Shown: positions 7,076-16,348, numbered from the stretch's first letter. The stretch: 64,000 nt of DNA from Bacilli bacterium (GCA_017484205.1 JAFUTO010000012.1:1-64000), one strand, 5' to 3'. The notes: generated by a model not told the origin, from the sequence alone. A program made the numbers and translations.

Positions 7076-8578
7076 ATGAAAAATATGAAAAAATTTATAG
7101 GGGTTTTTATATTGGCTTTAGTATTATTCGTACCAAGTGTATTTGCGCTTAATGAAGAAGACTTAATTAAAAATGTTGTACCTAATGGTGAGAGTATAAC
7201 AATAAAAAGCATAAAACCAACTACTTATGAATATGCATATGAACTTATTAGTAATTATGTAGATAATAACTTTGATGTAGAAGGTTATAGAGCTTGGGGT
7301 GATTGTAATCCAGAAGATTTGACAGAATGTTTAGTTCATATTGATTCTGAAAATAATGTTTGGAACTATCAAACAGGTGAGCTTATTAGTGGTTTTGCTA
7401 AAGATTATGAAATTACTGTAACTTATGATGAACCATCTAAAGAACAAGTTACTACAGTAAAACCAATAATCGATGATATTGTTTCTAATATTGAATATGA
7501 TATGGCAGATCCATCTACTTATTATAAAGTAGAAGATTTATCTTTAATCAACTATTTCTTGACTGGTGAAAAATCAGAATTATGGAATCCAGGTGCTGCT
7601 TCTAGAGCTATTAAATTTTCAAATATTAATGAGCTTACTAATGGAGCTAATATTACATTTGGTTTTAATGTAGGATTAGGCGAACAAGGTGAAGATTTAA
7701 TGTATGAATCAGCTGGAACTGGCTTAATCATATATTATGATGGATATAGATATGCTTCTACTCAAGCTATGGTACACTTAAGAAGAGTAATATATATACC
7801 AGAAGATACAGCTGATACAACTGATGCATATATTGCAGCAGCTCAAAAAAGAATTAATGATTATTTAGGTAATGAAAGTGTAAAAGTTACATTGGGTGGA
7901 GCTTTAACTACTTTAGCTGATAGTATTGATGAAAATTCAACTATGTACGGAGCTACTTATGAAGACTTACTAGATGCAACAGTAGATACAGCTGAAACTG
8001 ATGGAAATTACTATAATATTAAAGTTTTAAATAGAACATATAAATTTTATATTATTAAATCAGATGAAATTCCAGAAAATCCAACATATTCAGCTGTTAA
8101 CTTAGATAGTAATGTAGTAATTACATCTGATGATGCAAGTGTGCCTTTAGATACATCTATAACTGTTAAAGAAGTATCTGATAGTAAAATCAATGAAGCT
8201 TTAGGAACTGATGAATTAGTGTCTTATGATATTACTTTATATTCAGATGCTTTAAGTGATAATATTAAAAAATTAGAAAATGGTAAATTCAAAGTAAGTA
8301 TCCCAGTACCAGAAACTTTAAAAGATAAGGATATTAATGTATATTATGTTAATAATGATAATGGGGAAGTAGAGCTTCATAACGCTACAGTCATTGATGG
8401 TATTGCTTCATTTGAGACAGACCACTTTAGTACATATACATTGGCAGCAAATGTTAATCTTGCAGGAGTTGAGTCACCTAATACTATTGATAATATTCAA
8501 GTAAATTTAGTGATAGGTATGATTGCTTTAGCAGGTTTGGCTAGTGCTTCATTATATTTAAATAAACAAAGAGGATAG
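7076..8578 (+). CDS. Secreted wall-anchored surface protein with PNTIDN sorting signal
   Basis: The 500-residue protein has a signal peptide (MKNMKKFIGVFILALVLFVP, cleavage near VFA-LN). Its unrecognised ectodomain includes a C-terminal beta-rich module (about 380-460) ending in DHFSTYTLA. The end is a sorting-like signal: ESPNTIDN, a hydrophobic span, and the basic tail NKQRG. The same tail plan occurs in the proteins ending at 11708 and 27529, and a class B-like sortase lies at 13087. An earlier in-frame ATG at 7052 overlaps a TATAAT box (7048-7053). AGGAG at 7064-7068 points to the ATG at 7076, which I chose. Function is probably adhesion or interaction; this is inference. Confidence 0.85.
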   Translation: MKNMKKFIGVFILALVLFVPSVFALNEEDLIKNVVPNGESITIKSIKPTTYEYAYELISNYVDNNFDVEGYRAWGDCNPEDLTECLVHIDSENNVWNYQTGELISGFAKDYEITVTYDEPSKEQVTTVKPIIDDIVSNIEYDMADPSTYYKVEDLSLINYFLTGEKSELWNPGAASRAIKFSNINELTNGANITFGFNVGLGEQGEDLMYESAGTGLIIYYDGYRYASTQAMVHLRRVIYIPEDTADTTDAYIAAAQKRINDYLGNESVKVTLGGALTTLADSIDENSTMYGATYEDLLDATVDTAETDGNYYNIKVLNRTYKFYIIKSDEIPENPTYSAVNLDSNVVITSDDASVPLDTSITVKEVSDSKINEALGTDELVSYDITLYSDALSDNIKKLENGKFKVSIPVPETLKDKDINVYYVNNDNGEVELHNATVIDGIASFETDHFSTYTLAANVNLAGVESPNTIDNIQVNLVIGMIALAGLASASLYLNKQRG

Positions 8579-8597
8579 ATAAAATATCCTTTTTTTG
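8572..8597 (+). terminator. Terminator after surface protein
   Basis: AGGATA (8572-8577) pairs with TATCCT (8585-8590) followed by seven T residues. Confidence 0.7.
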
Positions 8598-8620
8598 TTA
8601 TAATCTTATTAGGTGATAGT

Positions 8621-8911
8621 ATGGATAAGTATGATGAACTTAAAATGTTGTATGGCGCTTATTATGGCGTTATGGATATGGATAGTTATAAGACTAAAGA
8701 GTTTGTCTTGAAAGATATAAAGGAATTAATTAATTATTTTATTGAAGAAAATAATATAATTGATACTAAAGAAACTGAAATGCTTGCTAAAGAGCAACCT
8801 TTAATAACTAGATTACATGATAGTCTAATAGTACTTAAAAGATTGGATGCATCATTAGAACTAACATTGCTAATTAAAGAAAAGATAAATGAGTTAAAAC
8901 ATGCAAAATAA
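8621..8911 (+). CDS. Small helical protein of unknown function
   Basis: This 96-residue acidic, predicted helical protein has no membrane span and no family I can name. It has a typical AGGTGAT ribosome site and ends 11 bases inside the following DUF4186 gene. It is thus the first gene of a tightly coupled three-gene set ending with a phosphatase. Real-gene status rests on the ribosome site and coupling. Confidence 0.7.
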   Translation: MDKYDELKMLYGAYYGVMDMDSYKTKEFVLKDIKELINYFIEENNIIDTKETEMLAKEQPLITRLHDSLIVLKRLDASLELTLLIKEKINELKHAK

Positions 8912-9260
8912 TATAGATAGTTTGTTAGATAGTTTATCCAGGGCAAAGTTTAGAGGATCATTTCATTTAAATAATAAAATGAAAGAATATGTAGAAACTA
9001 AAGGAATAGAAAAAATTAGAAAAGATGCATATGAAATAATTAGTAAAAGAATACAACCAGCTATTATTCCAAACGATGGTAAACAAACTCCTATGAAACA
9101 GGTTCATCCTGTTTTTATAGGGCAGCATGCTACTGGGACTTGTTGCAGGAGTTGCCTTTCTAAAATTCATCATATAGATTCAGGTAGAGAGCTATGTAAT
9201 GAAGAAGTAGATTATATTGTTAATGTCGTAATGAAGTGGATAGAAAGAGAAATTATATGA
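8901..9260 (+). CDS. DUF4186 family protein
   Basis: This 119-residue protein matches the DUF4186 pattern throughout: SRAKFRGSFHL near the N-terminus, AIIPNDGKQTPM in the middle, then HPVFIGQHATGTCCRSCL and a C-terminal helix with MKWIERE. The paired Cys and His residues suggest a small metal site, but no activity is established for the family. It overlaps the gene before it by 11 bases and the phosphatase after it by the four-base ATGA, so the three are translated together. Confidence 0.85.
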   Translation: MQNNIDSLLDSLSRAKFRGSFHLNNKMKEYVETKGIEKIRKDAYEIISKRIQPAIIPNDGKQTPMKQVHPVFIGQHATGTCCRSCLSKIHHIDSGRELCNEEVDYIVNVVMKWIEREII

Positions 9261-9676
9261 AAAGTGTGTTATTTGTATGTCATGGTAATATATGTAGATC
9301 ACCTATGGCAGAATATATATTTAAGTATTTAACTGATGATAAATATAAAGTAGAATCTAGGGCTACATCAACTGAAGAGATAGGTAATGATATATACCCT
9401 AATACGAAAGAAGAATTAATTAAACATGGTATTCCATTTAAAAGGCATTATGCTAAACAAATTACAAAAGATGATTATGATAACTTTAATATTATTGTAT
9501 GCTTTGATGATTATAATATCAGGAATTTAGAAAAGATTATTAATGACAAATCAAAGGTGATAAAGTTATTAGACTATGATATTGGTGATCCTTGGTATAC
9601 TAGAGATTTTGACAAAACATATAAAGAAATATATGAAGGTTGCATAAAGTTAAAAGAAAAAATAGAACAAATCTAA
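9257..9676 (+). CDS. Low-molecular-weight protein-tyrosine phosphatase family protein
   Basis: The 139-residue protein starts with the LMW-PTP P-loop VCHGNICRSPMAEYIF (Cys-x5-Arg-Ser) and has the late acid motif DIGDPWYTRDFDKTY, where the general-acid Asp of DP-W/Y is present. Family enzymes dephosphorylate tyrosine residues or phospho-arginine and often regulate wall or capsule kinases. An upstream in-frame ATG at 9236 would add seven residues. The ATG at 9257 overlaps the previous stop (ATGA) and fits the family N-terminus, so it is preferred. A terminator follows. Confidence 0.9.
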   Translation: MKSVLFVCHGNICRSPMAEYIFKYLTDDKYKVESRATSTEEIGNDIYPNTKEELIKHGIPFKRHYAKQITKDDYDNFNIIVCFDDYNIRNLEKIINDKSKVIKLLDYDIGDPWYTRDFDKTYKEIYEGCIKLKEKIEQI

Positions 9677-9694
9677 AAAAGATTTGTTTTTTTG
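9667..9694 (+). terminator. Terminator after phosphatase gene
   Basis: ACAAATCT pairs with AGATTTGT and runs into seven or more T residues. Confidence 0.75.
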
Positions 9695-9723
9695 TAAAAA
9701 AAGTGTTAAGAAGTGACAAATTC

Positions 9724-9762
9724 ATGTATGTTATTTGCTATATTTAATAAAATGTATGTTAT
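9724..9762 (+). repeat. Direct repeat in the promoter region of the ubiquitin-like surface gene
   Basis: ATGTATGTTAT occurs at 9724-9734 and again at 9752-9762, a 28-base period, upstream of the gene at 9810. It could be a regulator site. No other copy was noticed in the window. Confidence 0.4.
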
Positions 9763-9809
9763 GCTTTAATTGAGTAATTATCTTTAATTACGATAGAAGG
9801 AGTGATGAA

Positions 9810-11708
9810 ATGAAAAAGGGGTATATTTTAATTATTGGTATTTTAGCATTATTACTATACTTTCCGATAGATGTATTTGCAAGTAATGTAATAATATCAC
9901 CACCAGAGGGGGATGACTTTAATCTAGAAGTAGAACTAACTGATAAGGTTAGTGATGTCAAAAGTGATATTGAATCTGTATTGGCATATAAAGTTGATAA
10001 TCAAATTCTTAAATTTGCAGGAGATATCATGGATGATGACAAAACATTAGAAGACTATAATGTTATTGATAGTTCTGTCATTATGCTAGATATTAAAAAT
10101 GTATATAAAAAATATGATATAGGTTCAGTTATATATTTTAATCCATATACTGCAAGTTTATGTACGAATGGTTCTGCAAATTGTTATGCATGGGGTGTAT
10201 ATCAAAACGATAGTAAGTATAGTAATAAAATTAACTTGCTAATGAAAGATAGTATTGGTTCTACACTTTTTGCCAAGCCAGATACAAGAACAATAACTGA
10301 AGGTTGTTTTAAGGGTGAAAAATATTTCTATTTATCTAAAGAAGACTGTGGCACAACAACTGAGTCTAGTGGTGCGACATGGCAAGAAGGTATTAATAAA
10401 GAAATAGTTTTATATGATAACATTGAAGGTATATTAGAATTTTTGGATGCAAAAACAAGTAGTTGGAATAGCAAACTAACATTAACAAAGTCTTATGATG
10501 GTGTTGATTTATCAAGTTATAAAGCTAGACTATTTACTGTAGATGAATTATCAAGCATGATAGGTATGTCTAATAAATATTTACCATTATTTGATGAAGA
10601 AAGACTTGGGGATGTAAATTATCTTAATAATCCAATATATTTGTATTCTTTAAAAACAAGTGGAGATCGTATACAAGCAATTATGCCATTTAAAAGTGTT
10701 ATAATATCTACTACATCACCAACAAATAGTTCAAGTGAAATAAGCCCAATTATAGAAGTAAAAAAAGATTATTTTGGTTTTGCGTTACATGATGTTACAA
10801 TTGATAGTATAGTTAATGGTAGTGTGTCTACTGATGTATCTAAACAATATTATGGTGATTTAGTTGAAATTACTATAACTCCTGATGAGGATTATGAGTT
10901 AGATACAGTTACTGTTACAGATACATTTGGAAATACAATAACTGTGACAAATAATAAGTTTGTAATGCCTGATTCTGATGTAAATATAAGTGTGACATTT
11001 AAACATAAACCTTTAACTGTAACATTTGATACAAATGGTGGAACTGATATTGCAACTCAAAGTGTTGATTATGATAATGTAGTTGAAAAACCAGAAACAC
11101 CAGAAAAAGAAGGATATACTTTTGTCAATTGGTATGATGATAATACTTTTACAAGTATATATGATTTTGAAACTAAAATAAAGTTAGACACAATGTTATA
11201 TGCTAAATGGAATGAAATTTTACCAGTTCAAGGTCCAGAAGAAGATGAAACAAAAGATGAAGAATCACCAATTGAAGAAACACAAAACGAAATAAAACCG
11301 ATTGAATATATATTCTTATCTGGTGGAAATCAAGTTTTAGATATAGATTCAGATGATTTATTAACATTTAGAGTAAATATAGATTTAGATGAATTTTTAG
11401 CTAGTGGTGGTATATATATAGATGGTATATTTATTGATCCTTCAAATTATACCACTGAGAAAGGTAGTACTATAATTACATTCAATCCAGAATTTATTAA
11501 AAATTTAAGTTTAAATCTTCACTCATTAAAAGTAGAAGTAGCAGCAGGAAATACTTCAACTAATTTTACACTTACTAAAGTTGGAACATTACCAGAAAGT
11601 CCTAATACAGTGGATAATGTAAAACTACATATAGTTATATTATCAATAAGTTTGATAGGATTAATTTCTACATCTGTCTATTTTAAAAAGTATTTATTAA
11701 AAGGCTAG
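9810..11708 (+). CDS. Secreted sortase substrate with an N-terminal ubiquitin-like domain and an InlB-type repeat
   Basis: The 632-residue protein has a signal peptide (1-24, cleavage near VFA-SN), then a ubiquitin-like domain at about 26-96. From LEVE at residue 39 it aligns without gaps to ubiquitin Leu15 onward over 58 positions with 22 identities, including FAG (69-71), TLEDYN (79-84) and the VK/I positions of helix 1. An unrecognised region with Cys pairs (about 115-300) follows, then a module near 320-395 with a VNISVTF strand, and a Listeria-Bacteroides (Flg_new/InlB) repeat at about 402-470 with FDTNGG, EGYTFVNWYDD and LYAKW. The end is a sorting signal, PESPNTVDN plus span plus KKYLLKG. 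The ubiquitin GG tail is absent. It is probably wall-anchored by the sortase at 13087. Confidence 0.88.
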   Translation: MKKGYILIIGILALLLYFPIDVFASNVIISPPEGDDFNLEVELTDKVSDVKSDIESVLAYKVDNQILKFAGDIMDDDKTLEDYNVIDSSVIMLDIKNVYKKYDIGSVIYFNPYTASLCTNGSANCYAWGVYQNDSKYSNKINLLMKDSIGSTLFAKPDTRTITEGCFKGEKYFYLSKEDCGTTTESSGATWQEGINKEIVLYDNIEGILEFLDAKTSSWNSKLTLTKSYDGVDLSSYKARLFTVDELSSMIGMSNKYLPLFDEERLGDVNYLNNPIYLYSLKTSGDRIQAIMPFKSVIISTTSPTNSSSEISPIIEVKKDYFGFALHDVTIDSIVNGSVSTDVSKQYYGDLVEITITPDEDYELDTVTVTDTFGNTITVTNNKFVMPDSDVNISVTFKHKPLTVTFDTNGGTDIATQSVDYDNVVEKPETPEKEGYTFVNWYDDNTFTSIYDFETKIKLDTMLYAKWNEILPVQGPEEDETKDEESPIEETQNEIKPIEYIFLSGGNQVLDIDSDDLLTFRVNIDLDEFLASGGIYIDGIFIDPSNYTTEKGSTIITFNPEFIKNLSLNLHSLKVEVAAGNTSTNFTLTKVGTLPESPNTVDNVKLHIVILSISLIGLISTSVYFKKYLLKG

Positions 11709-11725
11709 TATACTAGTCTTTTTTG
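11701..11725 (+). terminator. Terminator after ubiquitin-like surface gene
   Basis: GGCTAGTA pairs with TACTAGTC (one G-T pair) and runs into T residues. Confidence 0.65.
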
Positions 11726-11750
11726 TTGTAAAATATATTTAGGTGATAAT

Positions 11751-12269
11751 ATGGGATTAAAAGTAGGAACAGTTAAACTAGAAAAATACAATTCAGATTG
11801 GGCAAAAATGTTTGAAGAAGAGGCTAAAATATTAGACGAAATCTTTGGCGATAAAGCTATTATTATTGAACATATTGGTTCTACTTCTATAAAAGGATTA
11901 TCATCAAAACCAATTATTGATATTGCTGTTGGGATATTAGATTTAGAAGATTTTGATGAATTAAGATATAAATTTGAAGAAAAACCTTATCAAATTAAAA
12001 AAGATCCTACGCCTGGTGAAGAATTAATTATCAAAAGAATAGGTGAGGATATAACTACATATTTAATACATGTTATGGAAGTTGATAGTAAAAGATGTAG
12101 GGATACTATAATGTTTAGAAATTATTTAAGAAATCACCACGATGTAATGAGAGAATATGAAAAGTTAAAAAAGGAATTAGCTATTAAATATAAAGATGAT
12201 AGACCAAAATATACGGCATCTAAAAATGATTTTATTCAAAGTGTACTAGAAAAAGCTAATGAAGATTAA
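11751..12269 (+). CDS. GrpB (UPF0157) family nucleotidyltransferase-like protein
   Basis: The 172-residue protein follows the GrpB pattern: VKLEKYNSDWAKMFEEEA, the core IEHIGSTSIKGLSSKPIIDIAV with the Gly-Ser and Asp-x-Ala of a nucleotidyltransferase-like fold, then MFRNYLRNH and an EYEKLKKELA helix. Substrates of GrpB proteins are not generally established. It sits alone between terminated genes with an AGGTGAT ribosome site. Confidence 0.9.
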   Translation: MGLKVGTVKLEKYNSDWAKMFEEEAKILDEIFGDKAIIIEHIGSTSIKGLSSKPIIDIAVGILDLEDFDELRYKFEEKPYQIKKDPTPGEELIIKRIGEDITTYLIHVMEVDSKRCRDTIMFRNYLRNHHDVMREYEKLKKELAIKYKDDRPKYTASKNDFIQSVLEKANED

Positions 12270-12323
12270 TTCTTTACATTAAAAAATAATTATAATATAA
12301 TAAAAAGTCAATAGGAGGGTTTT

Positions 12324-13076
12324 ATGAATAAAATAAGTATCATTGATACACATGCACATTATAATAAATATGTATTAGTTAATATAAATAAGGCAATAGA
12401 ACTTGTTAATAAGAATGACGATATATCTAAGGTAATAAATGTAGGATTAAATAATAAATCATCTGAAGAAGTAGTAGATATAAGTTCAAAAAATGATAAA
12501 TTTTATGCTAGTATAGGAATTCATCCACTTTATGATGGTGATGTATCTGAATTAGAAAAATTATATTATGGTGATTCTGATAAAATAGTAGCTATTGGGG
12601 AAACGGGTATTGATACAAGTGATAATTTAACTAACCAAATTATGAAGTTTAGAGAAAGTATAGAACTTGCTAATAAATTAGAGCTACCTTTAATAATACA
12701 CGCGAATACTACTAAGAATAGTACTATAAACGCAACTAAGTTATGTTTAGATATATTGGATAATTATAATACTATGGGGTATGTATTTCACTCATTTCAA
12801 CCTGATGTAGAATTAGCGAAAAGAATAACATATAATGGCGGTTATGTTTCATTTGGTCCAATGATATTAAAAAGCAATGCAAAAAAGAGTTTAGAAGTTA
12901 TTGAAAATGTTCCGATTGAAAAAATATTAGTTGAAACTGATTATCCGTTTATGACAGATGATTCTAATAAAGTAGTTGATGTATTTAAAAAAATATGTGA
13001 GTTAAGATGCCAAAGTGAGTATTCTTTGACTGAACAATTAAATGCTAATGCGAAAAGATTATTTTATAAATTATAA
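12324..13076 (+). CDS. TatD family metal-dependent hydrolase
   Basis: This amidohydrolase-fold protein has 250 residues. Metal ligands are visible: IDTHAHY at the N-terminus, GETGID (about 91), IIHANTT (about 124), HSFQPD (about 153) and the late Asp in VETDYPFM (about 204). TatD proteins are 3'-5' exonucleases or DNA-repair nucleases, and some act on D-aminoacyl-tRNA. The sequence is somewhat divergent (HANTT where HSR is usual), so the exact substrate is open. An AGGAGG site supports the start. It is convergent with the sortase gene. Confidence 0.85.
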   Translation: MNKISIIDTHAHYNKYVLVNINKAIELVNKNDDISKVINVGLNNKSSEEVVDISSKNDKFYASIGIHPLYDGDVSELEKLYYGDSDKIVAIGETGIDTSDNLTNQIMKFRESIELANKLELPLIIHANTTKNSTINATKLCLDILDNYNTMGYVFHSFQPDVELAKRITYNGGYVSFGPMILKSNAKKSLEVIENVPIEKILVETDYPFMTDDSNKVVDVFKKICELRCQSEYSLTEQLNANAKRLFYKL

Positions 13077-13105
13077 AAAACAAGGATTACCTTGTTTCTT
13101 TTTTT
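13075..13105. terminator. Bidirectional terminator between TatD and sortase genes
   Basis: An AACAAGG / CCTTGTT hairpin has A residues on the left and T residues on the right. Confidence 0.7.
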
Positions 13106-13911
13106 ATTAATTTAGCATGAATGACAACTTTATCAGTTTGACCATGGCAAGTAGATAGGGTAAGTATATAATCATCAGGACTAACTGTTGTATTAAAGTT
13201 GTATTGTGATCTATTAATTAACATATTAGTAAAATTTTTAAAATCATCATTAGATGAAAAACTAACTCTTAAGTAATCATTAGTAGTAGGAATTCTATAT
13301 ACACTGAATACTTGCCATAAAGTATTTTCAGATTCTGTAGATAATTTTATAACAAAATTGTTAGGATTATTTAACCAACCATTTGTAAGAATATCTCTAA
13401 TACTTCCAAACATTGTTCTATCAAGTCTTCCATGACCATATAAGATAGTATTTTTATCAAAAGTTTTAATATTATTTCTATAATCCATAAATATCCATCC
13501 AGCATAGTTACCGCTTTTATCAAATGAATGAGTTAAATAATAACTATTATCAGTTGTTTTGACAAAGGGATAATTTACATTTGTACCATTAACTTGAATC
13601 CATCCAGCTGTATCACTATTGATAGCTTTTAATTCATTAAAATTTACATTGATTAAATTCATTTTCATATAATCATAATAGAAACTTGGTAACTGATATC
13701 CTTCTTCTTCAACAGGTTCCTCTTGTATTTCTTCAGGAGTCTCTACCTCATCTATTTCAGCAATAGTTGATAACCATTCTATTTGATCGGCTGTCTTTTT
13801 GTTATCTTTATACCAAATTACAATATTTACTATACTAATTATTAAACCAATTAGACATATTAAAATAATTATCCAAGCAATGATTTTTCTTTTGCTTAAT
13901 ACACGTTTCAT
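13087..13911 (-). CDS. Class B-like sortase
   Basis: Sortases are membrane transpeptidases that join surface proteins to peptidoglycan. The 274-residue protein has a membrane span (about 11-33), an acidic linker, and the sortase barrel with the catalytic His in ILYGHGRLDRTMFGSI and Cys255 in TLSTCHG. The TLSTC box and length point to class B. Where SrtB has its catalytic Arg (pattern R-[IVF]-V-V-x-A-K) this protein has Lys261 (DKVVIHAKL). It is the only sortase in the window. Three proteins here end in PNT[IVL]DN signals that are its likely substrates (inference). Confidence 0.9.
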   Translation of the reverse strand: MKRVLSKRKIIAWIIILICLIGLIISIVNIVIWYKDNKKTADQIEWLSTIAEIDEVETPEEIQEEPVEEEGYQLPSFYYDYMKMNLINVNFNELKAINSDTAGWIQVNGTNVNYPFVKTTDNSYYLTHSFDKSGNYAGWIFMDYRNNIKTFDKNTILYGHGRLDRTMFGSIRDILTNGWLNNPNNFVIKLSTESENTLWQVFSVYRIPTTNDYLRVSFSSNDDFKNFTNMLINRSQYNFNTTVSPDDYILTLSTCHGQTDKVVIHAKLIKKETR

Positions 13912-14004
13912 AAAATCACCAATAATATTATAACATAATTATAATTAAAAATCTTATAATAGTCTTTTTTTAGAAAATATTGTATAATTTAATTAGGTGA
14001 TTAT

Positions 14005-14805
14005 ATGAAAACAGTAGTTATTACAGGTTCAGCTAAAGGATTCGGATATGCAATGCTTAAATTATTTTACGAGAAAGATTTTAATGTAGTAATTGTAGAT
14101 GTAGATGAAAAATCTTTAAATGCTGCAAAAAAAGAATTAGAAAGTTTAAACTTAAAAGGTAAAATATTAACTTATAAAGTAGATATTACTAATGAAAATG
14201 AAGTATCTAAAATGATAGAAGATATTATAAAAAATAATAAAACTATTGATATATGGATTAATAATGCTGGTGTTAATCAACCAAGTATACCTATATGGTG
14301 TCTTGATAGTAAGGTTATTAATAGATTAATTGATATAGATTTAAAAGGTACTATACTATGTAGTAAACTAATTATGCCTATTATGTTGAAACAAAATAGT
14401 GGCCAAATATATAATGTAGAAGGATATGGTTCTAATGATGCTACTATGATGGGACTTTCTATATATGGAACTAGTAAAAGGGCGGTTACATATTTTACAG
14501 AGGCTTTGGCAAAAGAAGTATCAGGTGTATCTAAAAATATTTATATAGGTAAAATAACACCAGGTATTATGATAACTAATTTCATAGGTAATGATGTAAG
14601 TAATAATAGAATAGAATTATCAGAAAAAACTAAAAATGTTTATAATATTTTAGGTGATAGACCTGAAACGATAGCTAAATTTATGGTAGATAGAATTGTA
14701 AATAATAATAAAAATAATGTTAAGTTTGCTTGGCTAACTAATAGACGCGCGATGGGTAGATTTATTAAGGCATTATTTGGTAAAAAGAATAACTTCTTTG
14801 AATAA
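14005..14805 (+). CDS. Short-chain dehydrogenase/reductase
   Basis: This 266-residue classical SDR has the NAD(P)-binding TGSAKGFGYA loop (TGxxxGxG, about residue 7), Asp after beta-2 (IVDVDE, favouring NAD), NNAGVN (about 91), and the catalytic YGTSK box (about 157) with an upstream Ser region. The oxidised substrate cannot be deduced. An AGGTGAT site precedes the start. The gene ends in a weak hairpin just before the coiled-coil membrane gene. Confidence 0.9.
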   Translation: MKTVVITGSAKGFGYAMLKLFYEKDFNVVIVDVDEKSLNAAKKELESLNLKGKILTYKVDITNENEVSKMIEDIIKNNKTIDIWINNAGVNQPSIPIWCLDSKVINRLIDIDLKGTILCSKLIMPIMLKQNSGQIYNVEGYGSNDATMMGLSIYGTSKRAVTYFTEALAKEVSGVSKNIYIGKITPGIMITNFIGNDVSNNRIELSEKTKNVYNILGDRPETIAKFMVDRIVNNNKNNVKFAWLTNRRAMGRFIKALFGKKNNFFE

Positions 14806-14857
14806 GGGTATATTTACTCTTTTTTCTATTTCATGGTACAATAAGGTAGGTGGTTTT

Positions 14858-16348
14858 ATGAAAAAGATATTACAAAAAATATTAAAATTTTTCTTAATAA
14901 TTATAGTAACAATTAAGAACTTAATATTAACTATTTTTAGTAAAAGTAGTTATGAAGAAAACATATTTGATGAAAGTTCTAGTGAATCTGGTGCTACTAA
15001 AACTAGAAAAGTGTATATAGGCAGTGTAGATGATGGAAATGTAATTTTAACTCTTAATGTAATTAGTAAACAAATTAATAAACTGCAAACAGAATTAACT
15101 TTAACAAAAGAAGAAAAGAAAGAAATAATAATTAAATTACAGGATAGATTAAATATAATAGAAACGAAAAATGATAACATAAAACCAACTAATAAAATAA
15201 CTGAAATTCAAAAAGAGCAAATAGATAATAAAATTAAGAAGAATAAGACTATCTTAAATGAATATGCACATAACAATAAGATAAGTCTTCCAATTCAAAA
15301 AGAAAATACTAAAAATACTAAGAAAATAAAAGAAGAAGTAAAAGAAAAAAATGATAGAGAAAAATATATTCAATATATAAAGGATAGTAATAATATATTA
15401 AAAGAAGCAAAAACAAGTTTGAAAGAAATAGAAGAAGAAATAAAAGAAAATAAAAGATTAGATAATAACATATATAGAATAGAAGATATCAAAGAAAAAA
15501 TAAAGAGAATAAGGGAAAACTATTATGAATTTAAACATAATAGATATATCTATGAAATAGAAAATGATTCAGATTTAAAAGATTTAGATACCTTTGAAAT
15601 TATAAAAAATAGTACGAATATTGATAACTATTTAAAAAAATGTAATATTTTATTGGAACGTATTGAAGAATATAAAAAACATAGTGATATTGTTAATATA
15701 AAAAAAGAAAATAAACAAAAAAAAGAGGAAATAAAAAAACAAAAGGTAGAGGCAAAAGAAGAAAAGATTGAAGAAAAAGAAAAAAAACCTAAATTGCTTC
15801 AAGAAATTGAACAAGCTAGTAATATTATTTCAAAACATATAACTCGTCAACAAAAGATGCTTGATGAATTAGAAGAAAACATTAGTAAAAAACCATCTTT
15901 TGAAAGAAGAAAAGTAAGATTAAATTTTTTCGATAATATACTTAATAATACATTAAGAATAGGACTTACCTTTTTGCCGTTCAAAATGATTAGAAATAGA
16001 AAGTTAGGTTTATTAATAACAGGATTTTTATTGAATAATAATATTAGAACTATGAGAAAGGTATTGGCTAAAGATGTAATGTGTGATTATGTAACATTAG
16101 CTAGATATATTAAAACAGAAACTGAAATAACTAATTCATATGAAAGAATATGTAATGATTCATTATATCAAATTAGTATGTTAAAAGATGAATTTATAAG
16201 ACATTATGGATATGCAAAAGATAGTGAAATATCTAAAATATATATGAAACTAGAGAATTTAGAAGGATCTATTATAAATGAAATAGATAGAATTAATGAG
16301 GCAAAAATACAAATTGAAAAAGTAAAAAAAATAGGAGATAGAAGATGA
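14858..16348 (+). CDS. Large coiled-coil membrane protein of unknown function
   Basis: This 496-residue protein has a hydrophobic segment near the N-terminus (about 9-24), very long Lys/Glu-rich coiled coils (about 70-330), and a second hydrophobic patch, GLTFLPFKMIRNRKLGLLITGFLL (about 378-402), followed by another helical region. I do not recognise a family. The layout suggests a structural or envelope-associated scaffold. The frame is open upstream to 14777, but AGGTAGG lies just before the ATG at 14858, and the hydrophobic leader begins there (MKKILQKILKFF). Confidence 0.75.
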   Translation: MKKILQKILKFFLIIIVTIKNLILTIFSKSSYEENIFDESSSESGATKTRKVYIGSVDDGNVILTLNVISKQINKLQTELTLTKEEKKEIIIKLQDRLNIIETKNDNIKPTNKITEIQKEQIDNKIKKNKTILNEYAHNNKISLPIQKENTKNTKKIKEEVKEKNDREKYIQYIKDSNNILKEAKTSLKEIEEEIKENKRLDNNIYRIEDIKEKIKRIRENYYEFKHNRYIYEIENDSDLKDLDTFEIIKNSTNIDNYLKKCNILLERIEEYKKHSDIVNIKKENKQKKEEIKKQKVEAKEEKIEEKEKKPKLLQEIEQASNIISKHITRQQKMLDELEENISKKPSFERRKVRLNFFDNILNNTLRIGLTFLPFKMIRNRKLGLLITGFLLNNNIRTMRKVLAKDVMCDYVTLARYIKTETEITNSYERICNDSLYQISMLKDEFIRHYGYAKDSEISKIYMKLENLEGSIINEIDRINEAKIQIEKVKKIGDRR

